NCBI GenBank assembly: GCA_902630355.1
Contig: CACOUL010000021.1
Location: 1-40,289 of the forward strand
Source of the DNA: Planctomycetaceae bacterium
GTDB lineage: Bacteria; Planctomycetota; Planctomycetia; Pirellulales; UBA7805
Reading direction: 5' to 3'
DNA: 40,289 nucleotides
Below are positions 7,005-17,434 of the stretch, piece by piece (the first letter of the stretch is position 1; every line of letters starts with the position of its first letter). The position numbers and the translations under genes are program-made. Under the pieces are notes generated by a model, which worked only from the letters and a program-made list of their open reading frames with translations, was not told the origin of the DNA and did not search any database.

Positions 7005-9329
7005 TTGAATCTGCGGTTCTTCACGTTCATTGCGCTCTTGATCCTGCCGGTCGCGAGCCCGCTTGTCGCCGAGGCTCAGGGGCCCCGACTCAGCCCTGCG
7101 AGGGCAGGCACCGTCCAACTCACGGAAACCTCGATCGAGAGTCTTTCGAACGAGGCGGCTGTGATGCGGATGCAGTTGGCGGCACTCCTCGGGGAGCGAG
7201 ATTGGGAAGGTGGGGTCGATGTTCTCTTGCGGTTGATCGATCAGTTCGGTGACGACCTGGTTGAAACCGCACCCGACCGATACCACACGATCGCCGCGTA
7301 CTGTCAGACCGTGCTGGCAGGCTTGCCTGCCGACGCGATCGAGCTTTACCGTGAACGCGTCGATACGGCCGCCGCCGAGTGGTACGAGCAATTGCGGCAG
7401 ATGAGCGGCGCTGAAATGGAAGAATCGCAACTGCTCGATACTTTCTTCTGTAGTAGTTACGGAGATAAGGTGCTGCTTCTGCTTGGCGATCGCGCGCTGG
7501 AGCGCGGCGAACCGGATCGTGCGCGAGACTACTGGCAGCGCATTCACCCCTTCCTGACGGCCGAGGGGGGTGTCAGTCTCTGGCACGCGTTTTATGGCAC
7601 AGAGCCGGAAGAGGCGGCAAAAACATTTGCGTTGCAGCGGTACCGATCCGAGCGGCCCCCACTCGTATATCCGGATACCGATATCGAAACGGCTGAAATC
7701 CATGCCCGCCTCGTGCTGGCCTCGATATTACAGAAGGACCTGGTTCGAGCGCGCTGGGAACTTTCTGCATTCCGGCAACTTTACCCGACGGCCCGCGGCT
7801 GGTTACGTGGTCGCGAGGGTCCCTATGCCGACACGCTCGCCGAGTTGATTGCCCTCGAATCGTCGGTGCCGACAACGAGGCAAACCGAGTGGCCGACTTT
7901 TGCGGGGGCGCCGACACGGAATCGAATTTTTTGGCCGACTTTTGATTTTTCTGCGATTCCAAAATGGGGCAAGCGCTATGAAAGTATCATGCCAGCTGTC
8001 GAATTGCCTCCCAAGTCACGACCCCCACAGCGACCCCCACAGCGACCACAAGGTCAGGCGACCGGAGCGGGTCAGCAACACGATCTGTATTTTTATCCTT
8101 TGATTGCTCGCGGTTGGGTCTTACTGAACAATAGCAGTCAGATCTTTGCCTTCGACATCGAGTCAGGCGACGCGGCGTTCGAAGGAAGTCACCTCGGTCA
8201 AATTTATCCCCGCGGAAAACTTCCGAAAAAATCCAAGCGTGATGCGCGGAACCGCGTGGCGACGGACCCGCTGTTGCCGCCACAATACTCGATGACTTTT
8301 TTTCGCGGACGATTATTTGCACGCATGGGTACGCAACTGACGAGTCGCCCGGTCGGTTTTGATCGAGGTTATGCGGGCAATCGAATTCTCTGCATCAATC
8401 TCGATCGAGAGGGTGCCCTTGAGTGGAACTATCCTTCCAAACAAGAGGAGCCGCAATTTGATCGTGAAAAGTGGGCCTTTGAAGGGCCGCCTCTGGTCGA
8501 CCGGCAGGGCGTTTATGTGGTCATGCGGCAGGGGGCCATGCAAGCAGGTTGTTACGTGGCCTGCTTGGATCCAGCGACCGGAAAACTCCGCTGGAGGCAG
8601 AAAGTGTGTCAGGCCAACACGCCGGGACAAGGTAATCGCAATGAAATCACTCATACTTTGCTGACCCTCGGTCAGGGGGCGCTCTATCTGAATACAAATC
8701 TGGGTGCGATCGCGTCGCTCCGCACCGAAGATGGTCGGGTGCGTTGGATCCATCGCTATTCGAGGGTCGCATCGGCCCGCTCGAGTAACCCACCGGCGCA
8801 TTGGAAGAGAGTTTTGAACCCCTGTGTCTATGCCCGAGGTGTCGTGGTCGCGGCACCGCGAGACAGTAGTTATCTTATGGCTCTCGATTCAAACACGGGC
8901 CAGTTGCTTTGGAAAAGTGCCCCGATGAACTCCTCGCCCTTGCATTTGCTGGGCATCGCAGATGGTACTTTAATGGCGGCTGGAGACAATCTGTGGTGGT
9001 TCAATGCCATCACGGGGCGGGCGGAGGCTGTCTGGCCTCAACCGGGAAATCGTAGTGGTCCGCGGGGGTACGGTCGGGGTTTACTGGCCGGAAGGTGGGT
9101 TTATTGGCCGACGCGTGAAAATGTTTATGTGTTCGACCAGCAGACGGTTCGCAATGGTCAGCGGCTTTATCCGGTGCAGCGGGCGGTGATTCCGCTCGTG
9201 CGTCCTGATTTGCCGGCGGCTGAGCAGGTGCGCGGAGGCAACTTGGTGGCCGGGGCCGGAGTCTGTCTGATTGCGGGCAGGGATTCGCTTCAGGCTTTTC
9301 CTTTGGTGCCCGGAACTGATGGAAGCTAA
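7005..9329 (+). CDS. Exported PQQ-like beta-propeller protein
   Basis: 774 residues from TTG 7005 with GAGAGG (6994-6999) upstream. A signal peptide (1-24, cleavage after AEA) leads to an alpha-helical, TPR-like region (about 30-270) and then repeats of a PQQ/YVTN-type beta-propeller (about 350-770). Propeller strands are seen in [65 protein letters not shown] and VYVFDQQTV. Such proteins are often scaffolds or periplasmic adaptors; nothing here shows PQQ binding or dehydrogenase residues, so I do not call an enzyme. It lies 32 bases before moxR and may belong to that transcript. A 12-base tandem duplication in its Pro/Gln-rich linker adds the repeat RPPQRPPQ. Confidence 0.85.
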   Translation: MNLRFFTFIALLILPVASPLVAEAQGPRLSPARAGTVQLTETSIESLSNEAAVMRMQLAALLGERDWEGGVDVLLRLIDQFGDDLVETAPDRYHTIAAYCQTVLAGLPADAIELYRERVDTAAAEWYEQLRQMSGAEMEESQLLDTFFCSSYGDKVLLLLGDRALERGEPDRARDYWQRIHPFLTAEGGVSLWHAFYGTEPEEAAKTFALQRYRSERPPLVYPDTDIETAEIHARLVLASILQKDLVRARWELSAFRQLYPTARGWLRGREGPYADTLAELIALESSVPTTRQTEWPTFAGAPTRNRIFWPTFDFSAIPKWGKRYESIMPAVELPPKSRPPQRPPQRPQGQATGAGQQHDLYFYPLIARGWVLLNNSSQIFAFDIESGDAAFEGSHLGQIYPRGKLPKKSKRDARNRVATDPLLPPQYSMTFFRGRLFARMGTQLTSRPVGFDRGYAGNRILCINLDREGALEWNYPSKQEEPQFDREKWAFEGPPLVDRQGVYVVMRQGAMQAGCYVACLDPATGKLRWRQKVCQANTPGQGNRNEITHTLLTLGQGALYLNTNLGAIASLRTEDGRVRWIHRYSRVASARSSNPPAHWKRVLNPCVYARGVVVAAPRDSSYLMALDSNTGQLLWKSAPMNSSPLHLLGIADGTLMAAGDNLWWFNAITGRAEAVWPQPGNRSGPRGYGRGLLAGRWVYWPTRENVYVFDQQTVRNGQRLYPVQRAVIPLVRPDLPAAEQVRGGNLVAGAGVCLIAGRDSLQAFPLVPGTDGS
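8019..8042 (+). repeat. 12-base perfect tandem duplication
   Basis: CGACCCCCACAG occurs twice in direct succession (8019-8030, 8031-8042), followed by a third, diverged start (CGACCACAAG). It encodes the PPQR repeat in the linker before the propeller and keeps the frame, so it can vary in copy number without harm. Confidence 0.8.
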
Positions 9330-9361
9330 CGGCAGTTTTTAATTTAATGGAAAAGAGATCA

Positions 9362-10417
9362 ATGTCAGAACAAGAAGATCTTCAGGCAGTCGAACGGCTC
9401 AATCATGCGTATCGACAGATTACAGATGAACTATCCAAGGTGATTGTCGGTCAGCAACAGGTGATCGAAGAGTTGTTGATTGCCCTCTTTGCACGCGGAC
9501 ATTGTCTGTTGGTGGGGGTTCCTGGTTTGGCAAAGACACTGATCATCCAAACCTTGGCCGATACGCTCTCGCTGAATTTCAATCGAATTCAATTTACGCC
9601 AGACTTGATGCCTTCAGATATCACCGGAACCGAGGTCATTCAAGAAGATAAATCATCGGGCAGCCGCGAACTGCGATTTTTGGAAGGCCCCATTTTTGCG
9701 AACGTGATTCTCGCTGACGAGATCAATAGAACGCCACCGAAAACACAGGCGGCGCTGCTCGAAGCGATGCAGGAGCACCAGGTCACGATCGGCGGGCAGC
9801 GGCGTGTTCTCTCGGAGCCGTTTTTCGTGCTCGCCACGCAGAATCCGATCGAGCAAGAGGGAACGTACCCGCTCCCCGAAGCACAACTCGACCGCTTTAT
9901 GTTCAATGTACTGGTCGATTATCCCGACGAGGAAGAAGAACTAGAAATTGTGAGGCGAACGACGACCGATCATACCGCGAAAGCGGAGGCGACTCTCACG
10001 GGAGACGAGATTCACGCGCTTTCGGAAACGGTCCGCCGAGTGCCGATTGCAGATCACGTCGCTCGATATGCGTTGCAACTGACCCGCAACACGCGGCGCG
10101 AGAAAGGCCCGGTTCCTCGTTTCGTTTCCGATTATGTCAGTTGGGGGGCAGGGCCGCGGGCAACGCAGTACTTGGTGCTCGGAGGGAAAGCCCGCGCCAT
10201 CTTGCACGGCAGATATTATGTGGACATTGAAGATATTCGCTCGGTTGCTCCTGCCGTTTTGAGGCATCGCATCCTGACAAATTTCAATGCCGAGGCGGAG
10301 GGGATTACTCCCGATAGCGTAATACAGCAATTGATAGAAACCGTTCCTGTTGGCGAAGGGGATGCCCGCCATGGTGGAAGCGAAGAAAAAATATTTAGAT
10401 CCGCAGACGCTCTCTAA
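9362..10417 (+). CDS. MoxR-family AAA+ ATPase
   Basis: 351 residues from ATG 9362 ([13 protein letters not shown]); an ATG five codons upstream is possible, but AAAGAGA before 9362 is the better ribosome site. Walker A is GVPGLAKT, Walker B ILADEINR, with the sensor [24 protein letters not shown] typical of MoxR, split here as [10 protein letters not shown] and LPEAQLDRF. MoxR ATPases act as chaperones for VWA-domain partner proteins, and three such partners follow immediately. The last 47 bases overlap the DUF58 gene, a sign of coupled translation. The reaction is ATP hydrolysis; the client is probably one of the VWA proteins, which is inference from gene order. Confidence 0.93.
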   Translation: MSEQEDLQAVERLNHAYRQITDELSKVIVGQQQVIEELLIALFARGHCLLVGVPGLAKTLIIQTLADTLSLNFNRIQFTPDLMPSDITGTEVIQEDKSSGSRELRFLEGPIFANVILADEINRTPPKTQAALLEAMQEHQVTIGGQRRVLSEPFFVLATQNPIEQEGTYPLPEAQLDRFMFNVLVDYPDEEEELEIVRRTTTDHTAKAEATLTGDEIHALSETVRRVPIADHVARYALQLTRNTRREKGPVPRFVSDYVSWGAGPRATQYLVLGGKARAILHGRYYVDIEDIRSVAPAVLRHRILTNFNAEAEGITPDSVIQQLIETVPVGEGDARHGGSEEKIFRSADAL

Positions 10418-11276
10418 ACTCGACGGGTTGCAGTTACGTGCCCGGAAGATTGTAGAGGGTTATGTCGCGGGGCCTCACCGAAGTCCCTATCACGGATTTT
10501 CCATCGAATTCACGCAGCATCGGCAGTATGTGCCGGGCGACGATCTGCGACACGTGGATTGGAAGGTTTTCGGGCGCACCGACAAGGTTTACCTGAAGCA
10601 ATACGAAGAGGAAACCAACCTCGTCTCGTACCTTCTCCTCGATACAAGTGAGAGCATGAGCTATCAAGGACAGTCGAGCCCGCTTTCCAAGGTCGATTAC
10701 GCCAAGTGCATTGCTGCTTCACTTGCGTATCTTGTCCTGCAGCAACAGGATAGTGTCGGAGTTTCGACTTTCGATTCGAAGGTCCGTCGGCTGATTCATC
10801 CAAGCGGGCAGCCATCGCATATGCAGCAGGTCCTCAGTGTCCTCGAGCAGTCTCCGGCCGAAAAAAAGACATCCCTCGGGCCGCTTTTTCATGATCTCGC
10901 CGAACGACTTGGAAAACGAGGGATCGTAGTTATTTTGAGCGATCTATTTGACGATCCCGAAAAGATTCTCGCAGGCCTTCAGCATTTCCGCCATCGCCAG
11001 CACGACGTTATTTTGTTTCATGTTCTCGATGCAGATGAGCGTGAGTTTCCTTTTCATCAGATGACACGTTTTTGTGGAATGGAAGATTGGCCCGATCAAA
11101 TCACCGATCCGCGACAGTTACGGCAAAGTTATCTGCGCGAGATGGATCATTTTCTGCATCGGATCGCCCGCGGTTGTCGAGAGCAACGAGTCGATTATGT
11201 GCCTCTGTTGACCAATGAATCACTCGATGTGGCTTTGTCCAGTTATCTGGCGGGTCGCATGGTCCAGAAGACGTAG
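10371..11276 (+). CDS. DUF58 / VWA-like protein (MoxR partner)
   Basis: 301 residues from ATG 10371 ([20 protein letters not shown]); GAAGGGG (10355-10361) is placed ten bases before it, better than the in-frame TTG 10350. The DUF58 signature [18 protein letters not shown] (split at GDDLRHVDW) is near residue 50-68, followed by a VWA-type beginning, LLLDTSESM, that carries the DxSxS metal site. DUF58 proteins nearly always accompany MoxR and are thought to be its client or adaptor. It overlaps moxR by 47 bases; the BatA-like gene starts about 40 bases downstream. Cytoplasmic or membrane-associated; no signal peptide. Confidence 0.93.
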   Translation: MVEAKKKYLDPQTLSKLDGLQLRARKIVEGYVAGPHRSPYHGFSIEFTQHRQYVPGDDLRHVDWKVFGRTDKVYLKQYEEETNLVSYLLLDTSESMSYQGQSSPLSKVDYAKCIAASLAYLVLQQQDSVGVSTFDSKVRRLIHPSGQPSHMQQVLSVLEQSPAEKKTSLGPLFHDLAERLGKRGIVVILSDLFDDPEKILAGLQHFRHRQHDVILFHVLDADEREFPFHQMTRFCGMEDWPDQITDPRQLRQSYLREMDHFLHRIARGCREQRVDYVPLLTNESLDVALSSYLAGRMVQKT

Positions 11277-11315
11277 CGCCTGTGGAGGGGCCACGCTTGC
11301 CCGTGGTTTTTTGTG

Positions 11316-13553
11316 ATGCCCGTTTGGCTTACCAGCCTATTTGCCAATCCTTGGATGCTGCTCTGGATACCGGTCGCGGCTGCGCCGGTTGTCATACATC
11401 TCTGGTATCGGCAGCAATATCGGGAAATCCGGTGGGCGGCGATGGAGTATTTACTTGCTGCGATCGAGAAGAGTCGGCGGCGGATGCGAATCGAGCAGTG
11501 GCTCCTGCTCCTCGTCCGCATCGTGCTGCTTCTGTTGTTGGTCTTAGCCATCGCGGAGCCGCTTCTGCGCAATCGCGGTGTCGCACCCCTTGCTCAAGAT
11601 CGAACGCACTATGTGTTTCTTTTAGATAGTTCGTATTCCATGGGTACCACGGATGGTGACCTGTCTGCATTTGACCTAGCAGAACGCCAGATCGCTGATC
11701 GGGTGAACGCAAGTCAAAGCGGGGATGGGTATTCGCTTATCCGCATCGGCGATCGTGCGGAGGTGATCGTGGGGCAACCGAGTCTCGATGCGCCCGAGTT
11801 TCTTTCCGAATTGAAGAATGTTCCGCTCGGCCAAGGGGGTGCTGATTTGGGTAGTGCGCTCACTGCGGCACAAAAAGTGATCGATGCAGAGGGTGGTGGG
11901 AATGATTTCAATCAACGCTCTGTAATCATCTTCAGCGACCTCGGTCGCACGAGTTGGGACGACGGGACCCGCCGGGTGATGGTTGCCGAAAAGCTTGAAC
12001 AGCAACTCGCGCGACTTGCTAAAACGAGTGTGATCGAGGTGGTGCCCCTTCAGGGCGGTGTACAGGACAATCTGGCAGTGGTCGACCTTGCGATGGCCGG
12101 CCAAGTGGCAACCGTGGCGTCTCCCACGCAGTTTATTGCAACGCTGCATTCTTTTTCGCAGCGACCGATGGTGAGTGAGAATGTCGACTTTTGGGTTGAT
12201 GGAATTCGCGTAGACCAAAAACAAGTCGATCTGCCCAGCGGGTCCGATACGCAGGTCGCATTTGTGCATCAGTTTCTCGAGGCGGGTCCGCACTCGGTAA
12301 GCGTGCGTGTCCGGGAAGACCGACTTCCGATCGATAATCGGCGCTATCTTGCCCTTGATGTAAAAGAGCAGATTAATATTCTTTTAATCCGTGGTAAGCG
12401 CGGGGCCGCGCAACCGCTCGTGGCGGCAATTGACAACAGCGAGTCGAATACCGGTCGTGCGCGAGTGAAAGTCGTGGATGAGAGTCAACTGAGCGAACTT
12501 GACCTGAACCGATTCGATGTGATTTTTCTCTGTAATGTGGCACAGTGGACGGCCATAGAAGGAGAGCGACTGCGAGCGTACGCGGAGCAGGGGGGCGGGA
12601 TTGTCACGATTCTGGGCGACCGCGTCCTGGCGGATCGATACAATCGCAGCGTACTTCGCCCATCGGATGGTAACGGTACGCCCGAGTCGGCAGCGAATTT
12701 TCTCCCGGCCGCGTTGGGCAAAATTTTCTACGACGGTGACTACCATTTTCCGGACCCGCGGGATTACGAACATCCGATGCTCAAACCGTGGCAGGGAAAT
12801 CCTCGCACCGGTTTGACCGGCGTACCGATACTCGAATACTTCCGCCTTCAAATTCCCGCAGGATCCGATGCCCGCCCGATTCTCTGGCTCGATACGGGAG
12901 ATCCGCTGCTGGTCCTGACAAAAATCGGACGTGGGTGGAGCCTCCTTTTGGCAACCGATCCTTCTGCGTCGAGTCGCTCGGCAACTGAACCTGCTCGGCC
13001 TTGGTCGCTGGTGGCATCCTGGCTCAATGCGCAGCCATTTTTTGAGGGACTGTGGAAGGCGGTGATTGGAGGTCGCACGACAAAGCGCAATCTTCAGGTC
13101 GGTCAGTGGTTGCAGGGGAGATGGGATGCTGCGGAGATGCCAGATAAGTTGAACCTCGAGATTCCACAAACACCTCCCCTGGAAGTCGAACTGCCGCTCG
13201 GTCCCGATGCGACCTGGTCCTTTGGTGAGACCGAGCGATCCGGTTGGTATCGAATTTCCGGGCAAGAGAATTCGGCTGGAGTTGAAGAAGCTGTAAGGCA
13301 AAACCGATCCGACCCTGAGGCAATCAATTACGCCGTGAATCTCGACACCCGAGAAAGTGATTTGCGGCGCTATGCGATCGGTGATCTTCCGGCGATCTGG
13401 CAGCCGTATATCCGGCAACAGATCAGTACACAGCAAGGATCCACAGCGCCTCTAGCGGGGCAGACTGCTTCCATCCTTTTCCTCTGGGTAGTTCTTTTTT
13501 TACTTTTCGTTGAAGTGTTCCTCGCGTGGTGGATTGGAAATCGATTCGCATGA
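11316..13553 (+). CDS. BatA-like membrane protein with VWA domain
   Basis: 745 residues. The N-terminus (PWMLLWIPVAAAPVVIHL, about 12-29) and a second helix (about 56-77) are the BatA/aerotolerance-regulator N-terminal module, with the typical basic REIRW/RRMRIEQW pattern between them. A VWA domain follows (about 95-280) with metal-site residues in FLLDSSYSMG. A central region resembles a glutamine-amidotransferase-like fold (DVIFLCNVAQW, GGGIVTILGD). A last membrane helix (about 720-741) ends the protein. Known BatA-like proteins are membrane-bound partners of MoxR; roles reported in other bacteria include stress tolerance and periplasmic protein quality. ATG 11316 was chosen over the GTG codon directly before it. 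The next gene starts at the stop codon. Confidence 0.88.
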   Translation: MPVWLTSLFANPWMLLWIPVAAAPVVIHLWYRQQYREIRWAAMEYLLAAIEKSRRRMRIEQWLLLLVRIVLLLLLVLAIAEPLLRNRGVAPLAQDRTHYVFLLDSSYSMGTTDGDLSAFDLAERQIADRVNASQSGDGYSLIRIGDRAEVIVGQPSLDAPEFLSELKNVPLGQGGADLGSALTAAQKVIDAEGGGNDFNQRSVIIFSDLGRTSWDDGTRRVMVAEKLEQQLARLAKTSVIEVVPLQGGVQDNLAVVDLAMAGQVATVASPTQFIATLHSFSQRPMVSENVDFWVDGIRVDQKQVDLPSGSDTQVAFVHQFLEAGPHSVSVRVREDRLPIDNRRYLALDVKEQINILLIRGKRGAAQPLVAAIDNSESNTGRARVKVVDESQLSELDLNRFDVIFLCNVAQWTAIEGERLRAYAEQGGGIVTILGDRVLADRYNRSVLRPSDGNGTPESAANFLPAALGKIFYDGDYHFPDPRDYEHPMLKPWQGNPRTGLTGVPILEYFRLQIPAGSDARPILWLDTGDPLLVLTKIGRGWSLLLATDPSASSRSATEPARPWSLVASWLNAQPFFEGLWKAVIGGRTTKRNLQVGQWLQGRWDAAEMPDKLNLEIPQTPPLEVELPLGPDATWSFGETERSGWYRISGQENSAGVEEAVRQNRSDPEAINYAVNLDTRESDLRRYAIGDLPAIWQPYIRQQISTQQGSTAPLAGQTASILFLWVVLFLLFVEVFLAWWIGNRFA

Positions 13554-15937
13554 CAGATCTGTTCGGCAGAGGATTTCTTTGGCTCATGGGCGTGGAGGTG
13601 CCTCCGGCGGGGGAAGATCTGCGCTGGTCGTTGGCGGGCAGTTGGTACTGGGACCGGGGTCTTCTTCTCGCCCTCGCTATTTTTGCCGTCCTGAGCAGTC
13701 TGTATGTGGTCGGTTTTTATTTTCGCGAACGAAGTCGAGCGAGCGTCGGCATGCGATTGTTGCTCTCTGCGATTCGCGTATCGGTGATGGGCCTGGTGTT
13801 GCTGGTGATGATCTTTCAACTCCAGATTCGCTTTACGCGGATGCAGCTTCCTGCACTGGCAATCCTGCTGGATCGCTCGGCCAGTATGGGCACTGTCGAC
13901 GAGTATCAAGAAGGTACGGGTTCCGAGGTGGCCTCTTCGCCGGGCGAGGACGGAAATTCAGAAGCAACAAGTCGTTGGGCCATTGCCCGGGAGATGCTCG
14001 GGCCCGAATTGCTCGATCGCCTGACCTCGCGATACCGCGTGCGGGTTTTTACTATCGGCGAAGCAGCCGAAGAACTGAGTTGGCATGATACTTTTCCGGA
14101 AGACGTCTCTTTCGGCTCGCGAATGTCCGAAATGATCGGAGGTCTCCTGCCGGACGGCCCGGTGAGCCGGTTGGGATCTTCGCTTCAATCGGTTCTCGCT
14201 GAGCTTCGCGGGCAGAGAACAGCCACGGCGATTATTCTCTCGGACGGTATCACGACCGAGGGGGTCTCCTTGGCGGACGCCGCTGAGATGGCCCGCAGTC
14301 AGGCCGTGCCACTCTGGGTAGTGGGAATCGGGACCGATCGCACTCCTCGTGATTTGGTGCTGTCCGATCTGGTGGTCGATGAAATTGTTTTTGTCAACGA
14401 TTACGTCGACTTTGATTTGAAGGTGACGTCTCACGGGCTCGAGGGGCAGCCGATCGAACTGATTTTGCGCGATCCCTCCGGCAAGGAAGTCGATCGGTCG
14501 GAACCGTCGGGCGGTCAAGATGGAACGTCGCAGCGTGTGACTCTTTCCGATCGTCCGGTCCAACTCGGTCAGCGGACGTATCGGATTGAGGCAACGGTAC
14601 CCGGAGTAAAATTTCAAAATCCACCATCACCGCTCACGCGGGATATCGAAGTGCGCGACGACCCGGTCAAGGTGCTGCTCGTCCAGGGGAGGCCCAGTTT
14701 TGAGTTTAAGTACCTTAAGCACTTGCTCGAGCGGGATCGGACCGTCGATTTACGGGTGGTTCTTCAGCAGGCCGATATCGAATACCCGGAGCAGGACCAG
14801 TTTGCGCTGCCCCTTTTTCCGGTGAGCCGCGAAAAATTATTCGACTACGATGTGTTGATCCTCGGCGATGTTGATCTCGGCCGATTCAGCCGACGCGATC
14901 TGGAGAACATCCGCGCGTTTGTGGAGGAGAAGGGGGGCGGGTTGCTCATCTCGAGCGGTAGCAATTTTAGTCCCGATGACTATCTGAAATCGCCGCTGGC
15001 AAAGCTCTTGCCCTTCACCCGCGAAAATGATCTCCAGAGGGGATCGGTGATCGGGCAGATCATTCCGACGCCTATCGGCGCGAGTAGTCCCCATATGCAA
15101 CTCGGCGACGACCCGGTTCAAACGCAGCAGCTCTGGCAGCGGTTGCCCGAGGTCTATGGGATCCACCGGACAGGCGAAATCAAGCCTACCGCTCGCGTAC
15201 TGGCAGAGGCGGGACTCTCATCGCAGGATAGCAGCGGTTCTGTGCCCGTGTTCGTGGTTCAGTATGTGCCACCCGGTAAAGTGCTTTGGCATGCGACGGA
15301 TGAAACCTATCGCTGGCGATATCGCTTGGGTGATACCATTTTTGCTCGCTATTGGATTCAGGCGATCCGTTATTTGAGTCGATCCAAATTGTTGGGCGAG
15401 AAGGGCGTGGAACTATCAACGGACAAGCTCGAATACGGTGGAGATCAGCCCATCAACCTGCGAGTTCGATTTTTTGACGAGCGGCTCATTCCCGACGCAG
15501 ACGATGGTGTGGTCGTGCTCATTGAGGGGGATGGATTGCAGAAACGTGTGGTGCTACAGCGCAATGCGAAGCACCGCACTATTTTTGAGGGCAGGGCGGG
15601 GCGGTTGCCCGCCGGTAGCTATCAAGCGGTTCTGGCACCCACCGGCTCCGGTCAAGCGTCGCTTCCGGTCCCCTTTCAAGTCACGGCTCCCTTGGGTGAG
15701 ATGACGCGCATTAAGATGGATCGACGGCGGCTCAAGCAAGCGGCATCCCGATCCCGCGGACGATACTTCGATGTCCGCGATCGCCGCGATGTCTGGAATT
15801 CCCTTCCGGCGGGCGAGGCGGTGCCCCTGGCAACGTTGCCTCCGGTACCTCTATGGAACAATTGGCGGATATTTTTGCTGATCTTTGTACTCTTGGTTCT
15901 GGAGTGGCTCCTCCGCAAGCGGTTCGGGATGATGTAA
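13550..15937 (+). CDS. Large membrane VWA/glutamine-amidotransferase-like protein
   Basis: 795 residues from ATG 13550, which overlaps the upstream stop as ATGA; the alternative GTG 13526 has no advantage. The N-terminal part has two membrane helices (about 35-58 and 72-95). A VWA domain (about 102-280) starts with ILLDRSASMG (DxSxS metal site), and its last strand carries IILSDGITTEG. A beta-sandwich region is followed by a class I glutamine amidotransferase-like domain (about 370-520: KVLLVQGRPSFEFKYLKHLL and GGGLLISSGSNF, each cut to the key part), lacking an obvious nucleophile Cys. A final helix (about 772-789) places the C-terminus in the cytoplasm. Last gene of the moxR block; probably a periplasmic adhesive or sensory partner of the MoxR/DUF58 pair, which is inference. 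Confidence 0.87.
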   Translation: MTDLFGRGFLWLMGVEVPPAGEDLRWSLAGSWYWDRGLLLALAIFAVLSSLYVVGFYFRERSRASVGMRLLLSAIRVSVMGLVLLVMIFQLQIRFTRMQLPALAILLDRSASMGTVDEYQEGTGSEVASSPGEDGNSEATSRWAIAREMLGPELLDRLTSRYRVRVFTIGEAAEELSWHDTFPEDVSFGSRMSEMIGGLLPDGPVSRLGSSLQSVLAELRGQRTATAIILSDGITTEGVSLADAAEMARSQAVPLWVVGIGTDRTPRDLVLSDLVVDEIVFVNDYVDFDLKVTSHGLEGQPIELILRDPSGKEVDRSEPSGGQDGTSQRVTLSDRPVQLGQRTYRIEATVPGVKFQNPPSPLTRDIEVRDDPVKVLLVQGRPSFEFKYLKHLLERDRTVDLRVVLQQADIEYPEQDQFALPLFPVSREKLFDYDVLILGDVDLGRFSRRDLENIRAFVEEKGGGLLISSGSNFSPDDYLKSPLAKLLPFTRENDLQRGSVIGQIIPTPIGASSPHMQLGDDPVQTQQLWQRLPEVYGIHRTGEIKPTARVLAEAGLSSQDSSGSVPVFVVQYVPPGKVLWHATDETYRWRYRLGDTIFARYWIQAIRYLSRSKLLGEKGVELSTDKLEYGGDQPINLRVRFFDERLIPDADDGVVVLIEGDGLQKRVVLQRNAKHRTIFEGRAGRLPAGSYQAVLAPTGSGQASLPVPFQVTAPLGEMTRIKMDRRRLKQAASRSRGRYFDVRDRRDVWNSLPAGEAVPLATLPPVPLWNNWRIFLLIFVLLVLEWLLRKRFGMM

Positions 15938-16002
15938 CAGGCTGGGCACCCCAAGGCCGGCCACACAAAGCAATGACAGCGGTCACCGTCGAAGTGGGAG
16001 GC

Positions 16003-16031
16003 TGCCGAGCGACTGGGCGGCTTGGTATACT
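16003..16031 (+). promoter_or_regulatory. Candidate extended -10 promoter of ruvB
   Basis: TGG-TATACT (16023-16031) is an extended -10 with a near-consensus hexamer. The -35 at 16003-16008 is weak (TGCCGA). It would start transcription near 16038, about 57 bases before ruvB. Confidence 0.45.
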
Positions 16032-16094
16032 ACCGTCGCTATTTTACTTACCGCCGGCGTCAATCGACCGGCATGAATCGGTTCGGAACTGCGT

Positions 16095-17129
16095 ATGTCA
16101 CGCGAACCTATCCTGCAGGGCAATCAGGCCAAAGATGATGATCGCGATCTGCGCCCTCAGCGGATGACCGAGATGGTGGGGCAGCGCGAAGTCTTTGAGC
16201 GAATCGAAATCGCGGTCGACGCATCAAGAAAGCGGGAGGAACCACTCGGTCATATTTTGTTCGACGGTCCCCCAGGACTCGGCAAGACGACATTCGCGAC
16301 CTGTATTCCCCATGATCTGGGGGTCGGCCTGCAAATCGCCAGCGGTGCGGCACTTGCTGCCCCGAAAGATCTCGTTCCGTATCTGACGAATGCGGAAGAG
16401 GGTTCGGTGTTGTTCATCGACGAAATTCATCGCCTTCCGAAAACAGTCGAAGAATTTTTGTATCCGGCGATGGAAGATTTTCGCATCGATCTCGTTCTCG
16501 GAGAGGGAGTTAACGCACGCACGCTTTGCATGAACCTCAAGCCCTTTACGCTGATAGGCGCAACGACCCGTACGGGGCTACTCTCGGCACCGTTGAGGGA
16601 TCGATTTCAAATGCGCGAGCATCTCGATTTCTATTCGGTCGATGAGTTATCAAAAATTGTGGAGCGGAGTGCGGATAAACTCGGTGTGCAGATTGACGCT
16701 GATGCGGCGAGCGAAATCGCCAGAAGAAGCCGCGGTACACCGCGGTTGGCGAATAACCGACTTCGCTGGGTTCGCGATTTTGTGACGAGTCGTGCCGATG
16801 GCTGCATTTCGAGCGAGTTGACCTGCGAAGCATTGCAGATGCAAGGTATCGATCAAGCGGGCCTCGACCTGCAAGACCGCAAATATTTGGAAACCATCTG
16901 CAGAGTCTTTCATGGTGGTCCGGTCGGGGCTGAGGCAATCGCCCACACCATGAATGTTCCCCCGGATACGCTGATCGACGAGGTGGAGCCCTTTTTACTC
17001 AGGAGTGAATTGGTGGTGCGGACGCCACGGGGCCGAAAGCTCACCGAGGCCGGATTCGATCATTTGGGTGTGGTCCCCCCACCGGAGAACCCACAGGCGG
17101 AGGAGGCCGAGCGACCCTTGTTTGAGTAA
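16095..17129 (+). CDS. ruvB: Holliday junction branch migration helicase RuvB
   Basis: 344 residues. RuvB is the AAA+ motor that drives branch migration with RuvA at Holliday junctions. Visible: Walker A GPPGLGKTT (about 58-66), Walker B VLFIDEIHRLPKTVEE, the family core EFLYPAMEDF, sensor I LIGATTRTGLLSAPLRDRF (cut LIGATTRTG and LRDRF), sensor II GTPRLAN, and the winged-helix end with GGPVGAEA and RTPRGRKLTEAG. Length is normal (E. coli 336). The loop after Walker A reads SGAALAAPKDLVPYLTN instead of the usual SGPxLEKxGDLAxxLTN, and the sensor-II helix has NNRLRWVRD for NRLLRRVRD, moderate divergence. ruvA and ruvC are not adjacent. The start is the first good ATG, shortly after the -10 region. 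Confidence 0.95.
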   Translation: MSREPILQGNQAKDDDRDLRPQRMTEMVGQREVFERIEIAVDASRKREEPLGHILFDGPPGLGKTTFATCIPHDLGVGLQIASGAALAAPKDLVPYLTNAEEGSVLFIDEIHRLPKTVEEFLYPAMEDFRIDLVLGEGVNARTLCMNLKPFTLIGATTRTGLLSAPLRDRFQMREHLDFYSVDELSKIVERSADKLGVQIDADAASEIARRSRGTPRLANNRLRWVRDFVTSRADGCISSELTCEALQMQGIDQAGLDLQDRKYLETICRVFHGGPVGAEAIAHTMNVPPDTLIDEVEPFLLRSELVVRTPRGRKLTEAGFDHLGVVPPPENPQAEEAERPLFE

Positions 17130-17246
17130 CTGTTTGAGTAACCGAGGGGCGTTGCATAGCAGATGGTCGGTTGGTAGGCTAAATCCTTCCTGTTGCGGGG
17201 TTGAGAGCCCCTGCGGGACATCATTCAAGACGAGGGAGCCGAACGG

Positions 17247-17426
17247 ATGGCAGTGCCAAAACGTAAACATTCCAACTCGCGGACGGGAAAGCGCCGTAGC
17301 CACGATGCGCGTCGACCGCGGCAGTTGACGTATTGCCCCAAGTGCAGCACTTCGCTCCCCACGCATACCATCTGTCCGAATTGCGGCTGGTACATGGGTC
17401 GTAATGTAGTTGCTATCGAGGAATAA
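17247..17426 (+). CDS. rpmF: 50S ribosomal protein L32
   Basis: 59 residues, MAVPKRKHSNSRTGKRRS at the N-terminus, matching the L32 signature. Two CxxC pairs (C30-P-K-C33 and C43-P-N-C46) form the zinc site of the zinc-binding L32 form, with GWYMGRNV behind. GAGGGAG (17232-17238) is the ribosome site. In many bacteria rpmF heads the rpmF-plsX-fabH-fabD cluster; here fabD follows directly, eight bases after the stop, and plsX and fabH are absent. The coupling of ribosome and lipid synthesis genes is thus kept in shortened form. Confidence 0.96.
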   Translation: MAVPKRKHSNSRTGKRRSHDARRPRQLTYCPKCSTSLPTHTICPNCGWYMGRNVVAIEE

Positions 17427-17434
17427 ATAGCAAT

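Noticed and set aside
10350-10417. moxR/DUF58 overlap as a frameshift or fusion
   Set aside because: Both have complete family ends, and the overlap has a proper ribosome site for the second gene.
17152-17180. Promoter before rpmF (TTGCAT, 17 bases, TAGGCT)
   Set aside because: The -10 matches only weakly; kept out of the list although a promoter in this gap is likely.
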